From: Metallococcus carri
Lineage (GTDB): Bacteria > Actinomycetota > Actinomycetes > Actinomycetales > Dermatophilaceae
DNA: 64,000 bases
Direction of reading: 5' to 3'
NCBI RefSeq assembly: GCF_011440275.1
Contig: NZ_JAAOIV010000011.1
Span: forward strand, 93,332-157,331
Shown here: in pieces, positions 53,368 to 62,667 of the stretch
How positions within the stretch are numbered: position 1 is the stretch's first letter
How the letters are laid out: every line of letters begins with the position of its first letter
Program-made: the position numbers and the translations under genes
The notes under the pieces: generated by a model
What the model saw: the letters and a program-made list of their open reading frames with translations, nothing else
What the model was told of the DNA's origin: nothing
The model's database searches: none

Positions 53368-54288
53368 GTGACCCCTTTGGAGCGGTCGATCCGCGGCTGG
53401 CTGGACCACCTGCGCGTCGAGAAGGGTGCTTCCCGCAACACGCTCGCCGCCTATACCCGCGATCTGAGCAGGTATGCCGAATTCCTCGCCTCCCGCGGCA
53501 TCACCAGTGCCGAGGCGATCGGTGAGCAGCAGGTGAGTGAGTTCCTGGCCCAGCTGCGCACCGGTGACGAGGAGCACCAGCCGCTCGCGGCGAGCTCGGC
53601 CGCGCGCACCTTGGTTGCGGTCCGGGGCTTCCACAAGTTCCTCGCGCTCGAAGGTGACACGAGCACCGACGCCGCCGCAGGGGTCGCGCCGCCGAGTCCC
53701 GGCCGCCGACTGCCGAAGGCGATCGCCGTCGATGAGGTGGAGCGTCTGCTCGCGGCAGCAAGCGTGGGGGACACCGCAATCTCGTTGCGGGACAGGGCAT
53801 TGCTGGAAATCCTGTATGGCGTGGGCGCGCGCGTCAGCGAGGCCACCGGGCTCGATCTGGACGACGTCGACCTCGATTCCGACAGCGTCCGCGTCATCGG
53901 CAAGGGTGACAAGGAGCGGGTGCTGCCGCTCGGGCGATACGCCAAGGAGGCGGTCACGGCATACCTCGTGCGGGGGCGACCCGCGCTCGCGATCAACGGC
54001 AAGGGCACGCCCGCGCTCTTCCTCAATCAACGGGGCAGCCGGCTGTCGCGGCAGTCGGTGTGGGCGGTGCTGCAGACCTGCGCCGAGCGAGCCGGCCTCA
54101 AGGCGCATCTCAGCCCGCACACCCTGCGGCACAGCTTCGCGACGCACCTGCTCGAGGGCGGGGCCGACGTGCGGGTGGTGCAGGAGTTGCTCGGGCACGC
54201 ATCGGTGACCACGACGCAGATCTACACGATGGTGACGGTGCAACGGCTGCGCGAGGTCTTCGCCAGCTCGCATCCCCGCGCTCGGTGA
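53368..54288 (+). CDS. xerD: Tyrosine recombinase XerD
   Basis: A 306-residue site-specific recombinase resolving chromosome dimers with XerC at dif. The N-terminal SAM-like domain ends near residue 110. Catalytic residues are Arg155 (GARVSE), His251 and Arg254 ([10 protein letters not shown]), His277 ([10 protein letters not shown]) and nucleophile Tyr286. GTG 53368 gives the typical N terminus ([16 protein letters not shown]); GTG 53341 is an alternative. It heads the parA-scpAB segregation group as in M. tuberculosis (Rv1701). Confidence 0.94.
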   Translation: MTPLERSIRGWLDHLRVEKGASRNTLAAYTRDLSRYAEFLASRGITSAEAIGEQQVSEFLAQLRTGDEEHQPLAASSAARTLVAVRGFHKFLALEGDTSTDAAAGVAPPSPGRRLPKAIAVDEVERLLAAASVGDTAISLRDRALLEILYGVGARVSEATGLDLDDVDLDSDSVRVIGKGDKERVLPLGRYAKEAVTAYLVRGRPALAINGKGTPALFLNQRGSRLSRQSVWAVLQTCAERAGLKAHLSPHTLRHSFATHLLEGGADVRVVQELLGHASVTTTQIYTMVTVQRLREVFASSHPRAR

Positions 54289-54320
54289 AGCGTCCCCCAG
54301 CGGCGGCAGAGGCGAGGCTT

Positions 54321-54326
54321 TAGACT
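54321..54326 (+). promoter_or_regulatory. Minus-10 box before the parA-scpAB operon
   Basis: TAGACT, about 47 nt before GTG 54374. A GGGAGAA ribosome site follows, so this is a leadered transcript. Confidence 0.45.
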
Positions 54327-54373
54327 GACGCGCGATCGGCGAGAGCCCGACCGACGTCAACCCCGGGAGAACC

Positions 54374-55228
54374 GTGAGCCAGCAGCCGCAACTCGGCCCG
54401 ACCGGCCGCCCCCTGCCGTCCTTCCCGAGCCCGAAACCGCTGCAGGGACACGGGCCGGCCCGCATCATCGCGATGTGCAACCAAAAGGGCGGCGTCGGCA
54501 AGACGACCAGCACGATCAACCTCGGCGCCGCGCTCGCCGAATACGGCCGCAAGGTGCTGCTGGTCGACTTCGACCCGCAGGGCGCGCTCTCGGTGGGCCT
54601 CGGTGTGCGCAGCAATGACCTCGACGTCACGATCTACAACCTGCTGGTCGAGCGCGGTCACGACATCCACGACGTCATCCAGCACACCTCGACCGACAAC
54701 CTCGACGTGCTGCCCGCCAATATCGACCTGTCCGCCGCCGAGGTGCAGCTGGTCGGCGAGGTCGCCCGCGAGATGGTGCTGGCGCGGGTGCTGCGACCGG
54801 TCGCCGACGACTACGACGTCATCCTGATCGACTGCCAGCCCTCGCTCGGCCTGCTCACGGTCAACGCGCTCACCGCCTCCCACGGCGTGATCATCCCGCT
54901 GGAGTGTGAGTTCTTCGCGATGCGCGGCGTTGCGCTGCTGGTCGAGACGATCGAGAAGGTCACCGACCGGCTCAACCCGCGCCTGGAGATCGACGGCATT
55001 CTCGCCACGATGTATGACGGGCGCACGCTGCACAGCCGTGACGTCGTACGTTCCGTCGTCGATCACTTCGGTGACAAGGTGTTTCACACCACGATCAACC
55101 GCACCGTGAAATTCCCCGATGCGACCTTGGCCGCCGAGCCGATCACCTCCTATGCCTCCGGCCATGGCGCGGCCGAGTCCTACCGTCAGTTGGCTCGTGA
55201 ACTCATTGCCCGCGGCGACGCAGCCTGA
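54374..55228 (+). CDS. ParA family ATPase
   Basis: A 284-residue ParA/Soj-like P-loop ATPase. The deviant Walker A is residues 38-45 (KGGVGKTT) after AMCNQ, switch I/A' is DFDPQGALSVGLG, Walker B VILIDCQPSLGLLTVNAL. It is the second, scpAB-linked ParA of actinobacteria (Rv1708-like), not the parAB pair near the origin; no parB follows. Likely acts in chromosome organisation. Its 3' end overlaps scpA by 32 nt. Confidence 0.92.
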   Translation: MSQQPQLGPTGRPLPSFPSPKPLQGHGPARIIAMCNQKGGVGKTTSTINLGAALAEYGRKVLLVDFDPQGALSVGLGVRSNDLDVTIYNLLVERGHDIHDVIQHTSTDNLDVLPANIDLSAAEVQLVGEVAREMVLARVLRPVADDYDVILIDCQPSLGLLTVNALTASHGVIIPLECEFFAMRGVALLVETIEKVTDRLNPRLEIDGILATMYDGRTLHSRDVVRSVVDHFGDKVFHTTINRTVKFPDATLAAEPITSYASGHGAAESYRQLARELIARGDAA

Positions 55229-56225
55229 GGCGGACGGGGGTCCCGCACCGGAGCAGCCGGCAGCGGCGGACGGGGGTGCCGCCGTGGAGGGGCCGGCTGC
55301 GGAGGTCGCGCCCGAGGACGCCACTCCGGGCGGCGTGCTCACCCGGCGCGCCGCCTCCACGCCCTTCGAGGTGCATCTGGAGGTCTTCTCCGGGCCGTTC
55401 GACCTGCTGCTCGGCCTGATCGCCAAGCACAAGCTCGATGTCACCGAGATCGCGCTGGCCAAGGTCACCGACGAGTTCATCGCGCACATCCGGGCGGCGC
55501 AGAAGCAGCAGGATGATTGGGACCTGGGGCAAGCTTCGGAGTTCCTGCTGATCGCGGCAACCCTGCTCGACCTCAAGGCGGCCCGCTTGCTGCCGCAGTC
55601 CGGCCCCGAGGACGAGGAAGACCTGGCGCTCATCGAGGCGCGCGATCTGCTCTTCGCGCGCTTGCTGCAATACCGCGCGTTCAAGCAGGTGGCGGGTGCT
55701 TTCGCCGAGCGGATGGAGACCCACGGGCGCATCACCGCGCGGCAGGCGGGCCTGGAGGAGCGGTTCGCCAACCTGCTGCCGGAGCTCGTCATCACCATCA
55801 CGCCCGAGCAGCTGGCCATGATCGCGGCCAAGGCGATGATCCCGCGGCCGGAGCCGACCGTCGGCCTGACCCATCTGCACGCTCCCCAAGTCAGCGTCCG
55901 CGAGCAGGCCGAGGTGATCGTCGGCCGGTTGCGCGAGCAGCGGGTCGCGGGCTTCCGGGAGCTGGTGCGGGACGCCGAGTCGACGCTGGTGATCGTGGCG
56001 CGCTTCTTGGCGTTGCTGGAGCTGTTCAAGGAATCCGCGATCGCCTTCGAGCAGCCAGAAGCGTTGGGAGAGTTGACGGTTCGCTGGACCGGTGACGACC
56101 AGGCGCCGATTGATGTGGGTGCCGAGTTCGATGAGCCGGACGAGCCGGACGAGCCGCCCGTGGACGTGAGTGAACAGACCGAGCCGGCCGAGGCCGGCAT
56201 ACAGGAGGAGGCGCAGGATGCCTGA
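55197..56225 (+). CDS. scpA: Segregation and condensation protein A
   Basis: A 342-residue kleisin subunit of the SMC-ScpAB condensin. STPFEVHLEVFSGPFDLLLG begins the conserved N-terminal domain at about residue 55, after an acidic Pro/Ala/Gly-rich disordered tail; the C-terminal winged helix is followed by an acidic Glu/Asp/Pro tail. GTG 55197, inside the end of parA, is the best start; the tail before residue 50 is poorly constrained. Confidence 0.93.
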   Translation: MNSLPAATQPEADGGPAPEQPAAADGGAAVEGPAAEVAPEDATPGGVLTRRAASTPFEVHLEVFSGPFDLLLGLIAKHKLDVTEIALAKVTDEFIAHIRAAQKQQDDWDLGQASEFLLIAATLLDLKAARLLPQSGPEDEEDLALIEARDLLFARLLQYRAFKQVAGAFAERMETHGRITARQAGLEERFANLLPELVITITPEQLAMIAAKAMIPRPEPTVGLTHLHAPQVSVREQAEVIVGRLREQRVAGFRELVRDAESTLVIVARFLALLELFKESAIAFEQPEALGELTVRWTGDDQAPIDVGAEFDEPDEPDEPPVDVSEQTEPAEAGIQEEAQDA

Positions 56226-56832
56226 CCCGACCTTGGATGTGCCGGTCGAGGACCCGGAGGCGTTCGACGTCGAGGCGATGCCGGGGGGAGCGCGCGGCGC
56301 GATCGAGGCGATCCTGATGGTCGTCGACCAGCCGGTGACCGCGCTTGACCTCGCCGACGCGCTCGAGCTCGAGGTCGACGACGTCACCGCGCACCTCACC
56401 GACCTCGAGCAGGGATATGCCGACGCCAGCCGCGGCTTCATGCTCCGCGAGATCAACGGGGGCTGGCGGATGTACAGCCGCCCCGAATATGCCCCGGCGG
56501 TGGAGAAATTCCTGATGGGCGGCCAGCAGGCCAAGCTGACCCAGGCCTCACTCGAGACCCTCGCGGTGATCGCCTACCGGCAGCCGATCTCGCGGTCGCG
56601 GGTGAGCGCGGTGCGCGGGGTCAATGTCGACGGCGTGATCCGCACGCTCACCACTCGCGGGCTGATCGCCGAGATCGGCGCCGACGGCGAGGGAGGGGCG
56701 ATGCTCTACGGCACGACGCCCTATTTCCTGCAGCGTCTCGGCCTGAGCAGCCTCGACGAACTGCCGGCGCTCGCGCCCTATCTCCCCGACACCGACGTCA
56801 TCGACGAACTCATCGAGCAGGGACACGGATGA
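56218..56832 (+). CDS. scpB: Segregation and condensation protein B
   Basis: A 204-residue tandem winged-helix protein that dimerises and binds the ScpA kleisin. ARGAIEAILMVVDQPVTALD and QASLETLAVIAYRQPISRSR, with VRGVNVDGVIRTL, are diagnostic. It overlaps scpA by 8 nt and rluB by ATGA. Confidence 0.95.
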   Translation: MPDPTLDVPVEDPEAFDVEAMPGGARGAIEAILMVVDQPVTALDLADALELEVDDVTAHLTDLEQGYADASRGFMLREINGGWRMYSRPEYAPAVEKFLMGGQQAKLTQASLETLAVIAYRQPISRSRVSAVRGVNVDGVIRTLTTRGLIAEIGADGEGGAMLYGTTPYFLQRLGLSSLDELPALAPYLPDTDVIDELIEQGHG

Positions 56833-57641
56833 ACCAGCCACGCCGCGGCGGCCGACGCCGCCCGTCCAACCAGCCCGCGCCGGCCCAGGGGGCCGAGACG
56901 CACGACGTGCACGATCCCGAAGGGGTGCGCCTGCAGAAGCTGCTCGCCTCCGCCGGCGTCGGCAGCCGTCGCGCCTGCGAGGTGCTGATCAGCCAGGGCC
57001 GGGTGCAGGTCGACGGCCAGGTGGTGCGCGAACTCGGCGTGCGCGTCGACCCGGTGCGCCAGACCGTGCACGTCGACGGCGAGCGCGTCGTGCTGGACGA
57101 GTCGCGCGTCTACCTCGCGTTCAACAAACCCCTGGGCGTCGTGTCGACCATGAGCGACGAGCTGGGCCGCGAGTCGGTCGCCGACTTCTTGGGTGCGCGC
57201 AAGGAGCGGCTGTTCCACGTCGGCCGCCTCGACGCCGACACCGAGGGCCTGTTGCTGCTCACCAACGACGGTGAGTTGGCCAACCGGCTGCAGCACCCGT
57301 CATACGGCGTCCCGAAGACCTATGTCGCGGTCGTGCCGGGGCCGGTCGCGCGCGGGCTCGGCCGGCGGCTGCGCGAGGGGGTCGAGCTCGAGGACGGCGT
57401 TGTCAAGGTCGACGGCTTCAAGGTGATCGACTCGCGGCCCGGCTGGGTGATGGTGCAGATCGTGTTGCACGAGGGCCGCAACCGGGTCGTGCGGCGGCTG
57501 CTGGAGGAGGTCGGCCACCCCGTCGAGTCGCTCGTGCGCACCGATGTCGGCCCGGTCAACCTCGGCGAGCTGCGCCCGGGCAAGACCCGGCCGCTCACCA
57601 AGGCGGAGGTCGGAGGCCTCTACAAGGCGGCCGGTCTATGA
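56829..57641 (+). CDS. rluB: 23S rRNA pseudouridine synthase (RluB family)
   Basis: A 270-residue enzyme that isomerises a uridine in 23S rRNA. After a basic disordered start come the S4 domain (GVRLQKLLASAGVGSRRACE) and the catalytic domain (LAFNKPLGVVSTMSDE, with catalytic Asp in GRLDADTEGLLLLTNDG). The closing part is HEGRNRVVRRLLEEVGHPV. Coupled by ATGA to scpB and to tyrA. Confidence 0.94.
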   Translation: MNQPRRGGRRRPSNQPAPAQGAETHDVHDPEGVRLQKLLASAGVGSRRACEVLISQGRVQVDGQVVRELGVRVDPVRQTVHVDGERVVLDESRVYLAFNKPLGVVSTMSDELGRESVADFLGARKERLFHVGRLDADTEGLLLLTNDGELANRLQHPSYGVPKTYVAVVPGPVARGLGRRLREGVELEDGVVKVDGFKVIDSRPGWVMVQIVLHEGRNRVVRRLLEEVGHPVESLVRTDVGPVNLGELRPGKTRPLTKAEVGGLYKAAGL

Positions 57642-58723
57642 GGACGCGCGTCCATGTCGTCGGATGTGGGCTGATCGGCACGTCGATCGGTATGGCGTTG
57701 TCCCGCAAGGGTTTTCAGGTCACGCTGAGTGACGCTTCGCCGACCGCGGTCGCTCTCGCCCGCGATCTCGGAGCAGGTATGCCGGCCTCGGCCGCTGACG
57801 CTGCACCCGATGTCGTCGTGGTCGCTGCGCCACCGGATGTCGCTGCCTCCGTCGTGGTGGACCAGCTGACCGCATACCCGTCGGCAGTGGTCACCGATGT
57901 CGCCTCGATGAAGGCCAAGGTGCTGGATGACGTCGCCGAGGCGGGTGCAGACCTGACCCGGTATGTCGGCTCCCACCCGATGGCCGGGCGCGAACGCTCC
58001 GGTGCGGTCGCCGCACGGGCGGATCTGTTCGAAGGGCGCACCTGGGTGGTGTGCCCGGGGCCGGCGAGTTCGCCGCGCGCGGCCGCGGAGGTCGAGCAGA
58101 TCGCGCGGGCCACTGGGGCGGCGACGGTGACGATGGGGGCCGAGGAGCACGACGAGGCGGTGGCGGCCGTGTCGCATCTGCCGCAGGTGGCGGCAAGCCT
58201 GGTCGCGGCGCGCTTGCGTGACCTGCCCGATGACGCACTTGCGTTGTGCGGTCAGGGAGTTCGCGATGTCACCCGGATCGCCGAGAGCGACCCGATGTTG
58301 TGGACCCAGATCCTCGCGGGCAATGCCGCCGCGGTGGCCCCGGTGCTCGACCGGATGGCCGCGGACCTCGACGCCGTGCGGCAGGCGGTGTCGGCGCTCG
58401 GGGCCGAGAGTCGCGCCGACGGTGCCAGGGGCGTCGTGGCGAAGGCGATCGCCGACGGGCAACTCGGACACGCGCGGATCCCCGGCAAGCACGGCAGTGC
58501 GCCGACGGCATACGCCACGGTGATCGCCGTGGTGCCCGACCGGGCCGGTGCGCTGGCCCGGCTCTTCCAGGATGTCGGCGATGCCGGCATCAACCTGGAG
58601 GACCTCCGACTCGAGCACGGCGTGGGTGCCCAGGTCGGCCTGGCCGAGCTGTCGGTGCTGCCGGCCGTGGCCGAACGCCTTCGAGAAGTGTTGTCGCACA
58701 AGGGATGGAGCGTGCATGAGTGA
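57638..58723 (+). CDS. tyrA: Prephenate dehydrogenase
   Basis: A 361-residue NAD-dependent enzyme of tyrosine biosynthesis. The Rossmann motif is GCGLIGTSIGMAL (from residue 9), the substrate-site region YVGSHPMAGRERSG, and a C-terminal ACT domain (about residues 290-361, YATVIAVVPDRAGALARLFQ) that may bind tyrosine for feedback. It sits in the scpAB-rluB-cmk run, an insertion relative to M. tuberculosis but common in other actinobacteria. It overlaps rluB and cmk. Confidence 0.94.
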   Translation: MRTRVHVVGCGLIGTSIGMALSRKGFQVTLSDASPTAVALARDLGAGMPASAADAAPDVVVVAAPPDVAASVVVDQLTAYPSAVVTDVASMKAKVLDDVAEAGADLTRYVGSHPMAGRERSGAVAARADLFEGRTWVVCPGPASSPRAAAEVEQIARATGAATVTMGAEEHDEAVAAVSHLPQVAASLVAARLRDLPDDALALCGQGVRDVTRIAESDPMLWTQILAGNAAAVAPVLDRMAADLDAVRQAVSALGAESRADGARGVVAKAIADGQLGHARIPGKHGSAPTAYATVIAVVPDRAGALARLFQDVGDAGINLEDLRLEHGVGAQVGLAELSVLPAVAERLREVLSHKGWSVHE

Positions 58724-59393
58724 CCAGCCGTTGATGATCGCGATCGACGGACCGTCCGGCACGGGCAAGTCGAGCGTGTCGAAGGCCGTGGCTCGCGCGC
58801 TGGGCGTCGGCTATCTCGACACCGGTGCGATGTACCGCGCGCTCACCTGGTGGTGCCTCGACCAGGGCATCGACCTGAGCGACCAGGCAGCGGTGGCCCG
58901 GGAGGCGGCGAGCTATCCCCTCGAGATGGGCACCGACCCGGCGGCGCCGTCGGTGTCGGTCGGCGGCCGCGCGATCGACGCGCAGATCCGTGAGGGGCGG
59001 ATCACGGCGGCCGTCTCGCAGGTGGCGACCAACCTGCAGGTGCGGGCGCTGATGCGCGACAAGCAGCACGCCCTGATGCAGCAAATCGCTTCTGCCACAG
59101 GGGGAGTCGTGGCCGAAGGACGCGATATCACCACGGTCGTCGCCCCCGATGCGCAGGTGCGCATCCTGATGACCGCTTCCGAGGAAGCGCGGATGGCGCG
59201 GCGCTCCAAGGAGTTGGCGGTCGAGGCGGAGTCGACGCGCTCCCAGATCGTCGACCGCGACCGGATCGACTCGACCGTCTCGCAGTTTCACACCGCGGCC
59301 GACGGTGTGGTCACGGTGGACACCACGACATTGAACTTCGAGGAATCGGTGGAGGCAGTGCTCGCGATCGCGCGAGGAGCAGGGAGTGACTGA
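58716..59393 (+). CDS. cmk: Cytidylate kinase
   Basis: A 225-residue NMP kinase (CMP/dCMP to CDP/dCDP). The P-loop is GPSGTGKSSVSKAVAR (residues 11 onward), YLDTGAMYRALTW binds the monophosphate, then VAEGRDITTVVAPDA and the LID region. Overlaps tyrA by 8 nt and the acyltransferase by 8 nt. Confidence 0.96.
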   Translation: MSDQPLMIAIDGPSGTGKSSVSKAVARALGVGYLDTGAMYRALTWWCLDQGIDLSDQAAVAREAASYPLEMGTDPAAPSVSVGGRAIDAQIREGRITAAVSQVATNLQVRALMRDKQHALMQQIASATGGVVAEGRDITTVVAPDAQVRILMTASEEARMARRSKELAVEAESTRSQIVDRDRIDSTVSQFHTAADGVVTVDTTTLNFEESVEAVLAIARGAGSD

Positions 59394-60069
59394 CTTCGAG
59401 CGACGGTATGCCGATGCCGGGCACGTCTTCGGACGCAACCTCGCCCGGATCGTCTATCAAGCCAAAGCCGTTCACCCAGAACGGGTTCCGGCGACCGGCC
59501 CGGTGCTGATCGTCTCCAACCACACCGGCTTCCTGGATGGTCCGGTGATCTTCTGCCTGGCGCCGCGCACGGTGCACTTCCTGGTCAAACGTGCCTATTT
59601 CACCTCGGTGGTCGGCGTGTTGCTGCGCGGCGTGGGCCAGATCCCGATCTCGCAGAACACCGGCGACCGGCAGGCGCTGGCCGACGCGCGGTCGTTGCTC
59701 ACCCGGGGCCACGCGGTCGGCATCTTCCCCGAAGGCACGCGCGGTGCGGGAGCGGTCTCGGCCGCGCAGCAGGGCACCGCCTGGCTGGCGCTGCAGACCG
59801 GAGCCACGATCGTGCCCGCCGCGACCCTCGGCACCCGCGGCCGGCGCGGCAAGAACTCCTGGCCGCGTCCCCGCTCGCCCATCCGGGTGGTCTTCGGCGA
59901 ACCCTTCGAGCTCCCGCCGTATGCCGGGGTCACCGGTCGCGAACGTCTCCGACTCGCAACGGAATTGGTGCGCACGCGCCTTGCTGAGCAGGTGCGAGCG
60001 GCGATCAGCGAGACCGGACTCACGCTCCCGGGCGAGAACGCTCGGCATACGGGTGAGGGACCAGGCTGA
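59386..60069 (+). CDS. 1-acyl-glycerol-3-phosphate acyltransferase-like protein (PlsC family)
   Basis: A 227-residue acyltransferase of phospholipid synthesis at the inner membrane. HX4D motif His46-Asp51 (NHTGFLD), and block III FPEGTR at 114-119. PlsC-type genes between cmk and der occur widely in Micrococcales. The last 17 or so residues ([15 protein letters not shown]) are encoded by the first unit of a 47-bp tandem repeat, so the C terminus is probably an accident of repeat expansion. Confidence 0.92.
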   Translation: MTDFERRYADAGHVFGRNLARIVYQAKAVHPERVPATGPVLIVSNHTGFLDGPVIFCLAPRTVHFLVKRAYFTSVVGVLLRGVGQIPISQNTGDRQALADARSLLTRGHAVGIFPEGTRGAGAVSAAQQGTAWLALQTGATIVPAATLGTRGRRGKNSWPRPRSPIRVVFGEPFELPPYAGVTGRERLRLATELVRTRLAEQVRAAISETGLTLPGENARHTGEGPG

Positions 60070-60158
60070 CGCTCCCGGGCGAGGACGCTCGGCATACGGG
60101 TGCGGGACCGGGCTGACGTTCCCGGGCGAGAACGCTCGGCATACGGGTTAGGGATTCG
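60019..60158. repeat. 47-bp tandem repeat spanning plsC-like 3' end and der upstream region
   Basis: Three copies (60019-60065, 60066-60112, 60113-60155) contain CGCTCCCGGGCGAGAACGC or a one-base variant, then TCGGCATACGGGT. The first copy is coding, the others noncoding. Each carries the window-wide word GGCATAC. Confidence 0.9.
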
Positions 60159-60172
60159 CGCCCGGGGTCGGA

Positions 60173-60178
60173 GACAAT
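60173..60178 (+). promoter_or_regulatory. Minus-10 box, leaderless start of der
   Basis: GACAAT ends 7 nt before ATG 60186, favouring that start over ATG 60177, which lies inside the box. Confidence 0.4.
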
Positions 60179-60185
60179 GGCGGGC

Positions 60186-61649
60186 ATGACTGACGAGACG
60201 ACGCCCCCTGGCGACGACGAGGCCGTGGAGCGGGCGCTCCGGGTCGGGCTGGAGGACTTCGAGCTCAGCGACGAGGACCGTGCACTGCTGGGCGAGGAGG
60301 GTGCCGGTGGTGAGCGCGTCGACGAGGCGTCGGTGCGGCCGGTGGTGGCGGTCGTCGGGCGGCCCAATGTCGGCAAGTCCACGCTCGTCAACCGCATCCT
60401 CGGCCGGCGGGAGGCCGTGGTCGAGGACGTGCCGGGCGTGACGCGCGACCGAGTCGCCTATGACGCCGAATGGTCGGGGCGACCGTTCACGCTGGTGGAC
60501 ACCGGCGGCTGGGAGGTGGACGCGTCCGGCATACACCTGCGCGTGGCCGAACAAGCAGAGGTGGCAGTCGAACTCGCCGACGCGGTGCTCTTCGTCGTGG
60601 ACGCGACGGTCGGAGCGACCGACACCGACGAGGCCGTGGTGAAGCTGCTGCGGCGCTCGGGCAAGCCGGTTGTGCTGGTGGCCAACAAGGTCGACGATCT
60701 GCGCGGCGAGGCGGAGGCGGCGATGCTCTGGTCGCTCGGCCTCGGGCAGCCGTGGCCGGTGTCGGCGTTGCACGGCCGCGGATCGGGCGATGTGCTCGAC
60801 GCATTGCTGGATGTGTTGCCTGAGCGCACTTCGGTGGCCGGCGCCTATCCGCGCGGCGGCCCCAGGCGCGTCGCCCTCGTCGGGCGACCCAATGTCGGCA
60901 AGTCCTCGCTGCTCAACAAGCTCGCGCGCGAGGACCGCGTGGTGGTCGACAATGTCGCCGGGACGACGCGCGACCCGGTCGATGAGCTGATCGAGCTCGG
61001 CGGCAAGATGTGGCGCTTCGTGGACACCGCGGGCATCCGCCGTCGCGTGCACCAGACGCGCGGCGCCGATTTCTACGCCTCGTTGCGCACCCAGGCGGCG
61101 ATCGAGAAGGCCGAGGTCGCGGTCGTCCTGATCGACGCCGAACACGCGATCGCCGAGCAGGACCTGCGGGTGATCTCGCAGGTGATCGAGTCCGGGCGCG
61201 CGCTCGTGATCGCCTACAACAAGTGGGACACGCTCGATGAGGAGCGCCGCTACTACCTCGAGCGCGAGATCGAACGCGAACTCGTGCAGGTGCAGTGGGC
61301 GCCGCGGGTCAACATCTCGGCGCTGACCGGTCGCCATGTCGACCGGCTGGTGCCGGCGCTGGAGGTCTCGCTGGACTCGTGGGACCAGCGGATCCCGACC
61401 GGACGGCTCAACGCGTTCTTCGGCGAAGTCGTTGCGGCACACCCGCATCCGGTGCGCGGCGGCAAGCAGCCGCGCATCCTCTTCGCGACTCAGGCGTCCA
61501 CCCAGCCGCCGCGGTTCGTGCTGTTCGCGAGTGGGTTCATCGAGGCGCAGTACCGGCGATTCCTGGAGCGCCGGTTGCGTGAGGAGTTCGGCTTCGAGGG
61601 AACGCCGATCGAGATGTCGGTGCGGGTGCGGGAGAAGCGGCGCCGCTGA
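60186..61649 (+). CDS. der: Ribosome biogenesis GTPase Der (EngA)
   Basis: A 487-residue double GTPase needed for 50S assembly. Two P-loops GRPNVGKS at residues 58-65 and 233-240, switch motifs DVPGVTRD and [18 protein letters not shown], and NKVD/NKWD specificity motifs. The C-terminal KH-like domain covers about residues 400-487. Residues 1-50 are an acidic extension usual in actinobacteria. It ends in TGATG with DUF1697. Confidence 0.96.
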   Translation: MTDETTPPGDDEAVERALRVGLEDFELSDEDRALLGEEGAGGERVDEASVRPVVAVVGRPNVGKSTLVNRILGRREAVVEDVPGVTRDRVAYDAEWSGRPFTLVDTGGWEVDASGIHLRVAEQAEVAVELADAVLFVVDATVGATDTDEAVVKLLRRSGKPVVLVANKVDDLRGEAEAAMLWSLGLGQPWPVSALHGRGSGDVLDALLDVLPERTSVAGAYPRGGPRRVALVGRPNVGKSSLLNKLAREDRVVVDNVAGTTRDPVDELIELGGKMWRFVDTAGIRRRVHQTRGADFYASLRTQAAIEKAEVAVVLIDAEHAIAEQDLRVISQVIESGRALVIAYNKWDTLDEERRYYLEREIERELVQVQWAPRVNISALTGRHVDRLVPALEVSLDSWDQRIPTGRLNAFFGEVVAAHPHPVRGGKQPRILFATQASTQPPRFVLFASGFIEAQYRRFLERRLREEFGFEGTPIEMSVRVREKRRR

Positions 61650-62188
61650 TGCCGACCCACGTCGTGTTGTTGCGCGGCGTCAACCTCGGGGCGCGCAACA
61701 AGGTGCCGATGGCTCGCCTGCGCGAGCTGCTCACCGAGCTCGGGTATGCCGAGGTGCGCACCTTCCTGCAGAGCGGGAACGTCCTGCTGTCGTCGCGACG
61801 GTCGGGGTCGCGCGTGGCGGCCGACGTGCGGGCGGCGATCGCGGGGGAGTGGTCGCTGGACATCCCGGTGATCACTCGGACGGTGTCCGAACTAGGCGCC
61901 GTCCTCGCGGCGGATCCGCTGCCGGGGGCATCGGCCGATCCGCGGTGTTATCTGGTGACCTTCCTCGACGCGCCGTTGTCGGCGGATGGGCAAAAGCGTT
62001 TGGAGACAGGCGAATTCGGCGACGAGCAGTGGGCCGTCATCGGGCGTGAGGTCTACACCTGGACGGCGCGCGGCATACATGATGCGAAGGTCATCCGTGC
62101 GCTGGGGTCGAAGGCGGTTGGCGCGACCGGCACGGCTCGCAACTGGGACACGGTGCGCAAGCTGCACGCCCTCGCCCTAGATGGTTGA
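61649..62188 (+). CDS. DUF1697 family protein
   Basis: A 179-residue protein. [20 protein letters not shown] and RTFLQSGNVLLSS are the family signature; the fold is a two-domain alpha/beta of unknown activity. It is coupled to der by a one-base TGATG overlap. Confidence 0.88.
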   Translation: MPTHVVLLRGVNLGARNKVPMARLRELLTELGYAEVRTFLQSGNVLLSSRRSGSRVAADVRAAIAGEWSLDIPVITRTVSELGAVLAADPLPGASADPRCYLVTFLDAPLSADGQKRLETGEFGDEQWAVIGREVYTWTARGIHDAKVIRALGSKAVGATGTARNWDTVRKLHALALDG

Positions 62189-62230
62189 GCGCGTCGAACC
62201 CCCGATTTCTTCGGCGGCGGCGGGGTCGGC

Positions 62231-62236
62231 TAGGCT
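62231..62236 (+). promoter_or_regulatory. Minus-10 box of tRNA-Pro
   Basis: TAGGCT, 21 nt before the mature 5' end. Confidence 0.45.
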
Positions 62237-62257
62237 TCTTGACGCCCTCCGGGGCAT

Positions 62258-62334
<77 letters not shown>

Positions 62335-62340
62335 GGCGAA

Positions 62341-62373
62341 CTCTGACCTGTTCTCGCAGGTCAGAGCCCTTTT
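62341..62373 (+). terminator. Rho-independent terminator of tRNA-Pro
   Basis: CTCTGACCTG and its exact complement around a TTCTCG loop, then CCCTTTTGT, 6 nt after the tRNA end. The remaining gap to 62632 shows no supported gene; it is noticeably less GC-rich than its surroundings. Confidence 0.88.
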
Positions 62374-62632
62374 GTCATCCGTTCGGCAGGGAGAGCGGCC
62401 AGGTGGTCGTAGCGGGCGCTCCGCAGACTTACGCGGCGTATTTGGCGAACTCGGACGGCTTCGAGGTCGAGCTCGCCGCCAGCAACCCGTAGCCACGACG
62501 TCCGGTGTGCGCCCATGGGTCGTATCGGACGAGCGAAAGAGGCCGCTCTATAGCACTGAGCACTGACAGTGCATGGGCATCAGTTGTGTTGTCTCCCAGG
62601 CGAATACGTTCTCCACAAGATCGCCGAAACTC

Positions 62633-62662
62633 TTGAATCAGGCGTTCGAACACAGATACAAT
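62633..62662 (+). promoter_or_regulatory. Promoter of the DUF222-HNH gene
   Basis: TTGAAT (62633-62638) and TACAAT (62657-62662) are 18 nt apart, the nearest to the vegetative consensus in the window. The minus-10 box ends 5 nt before ATG 62668, so the message would be leaderless. Confidence 0.6.
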
Positions 62663-62667
62663 CAGGT

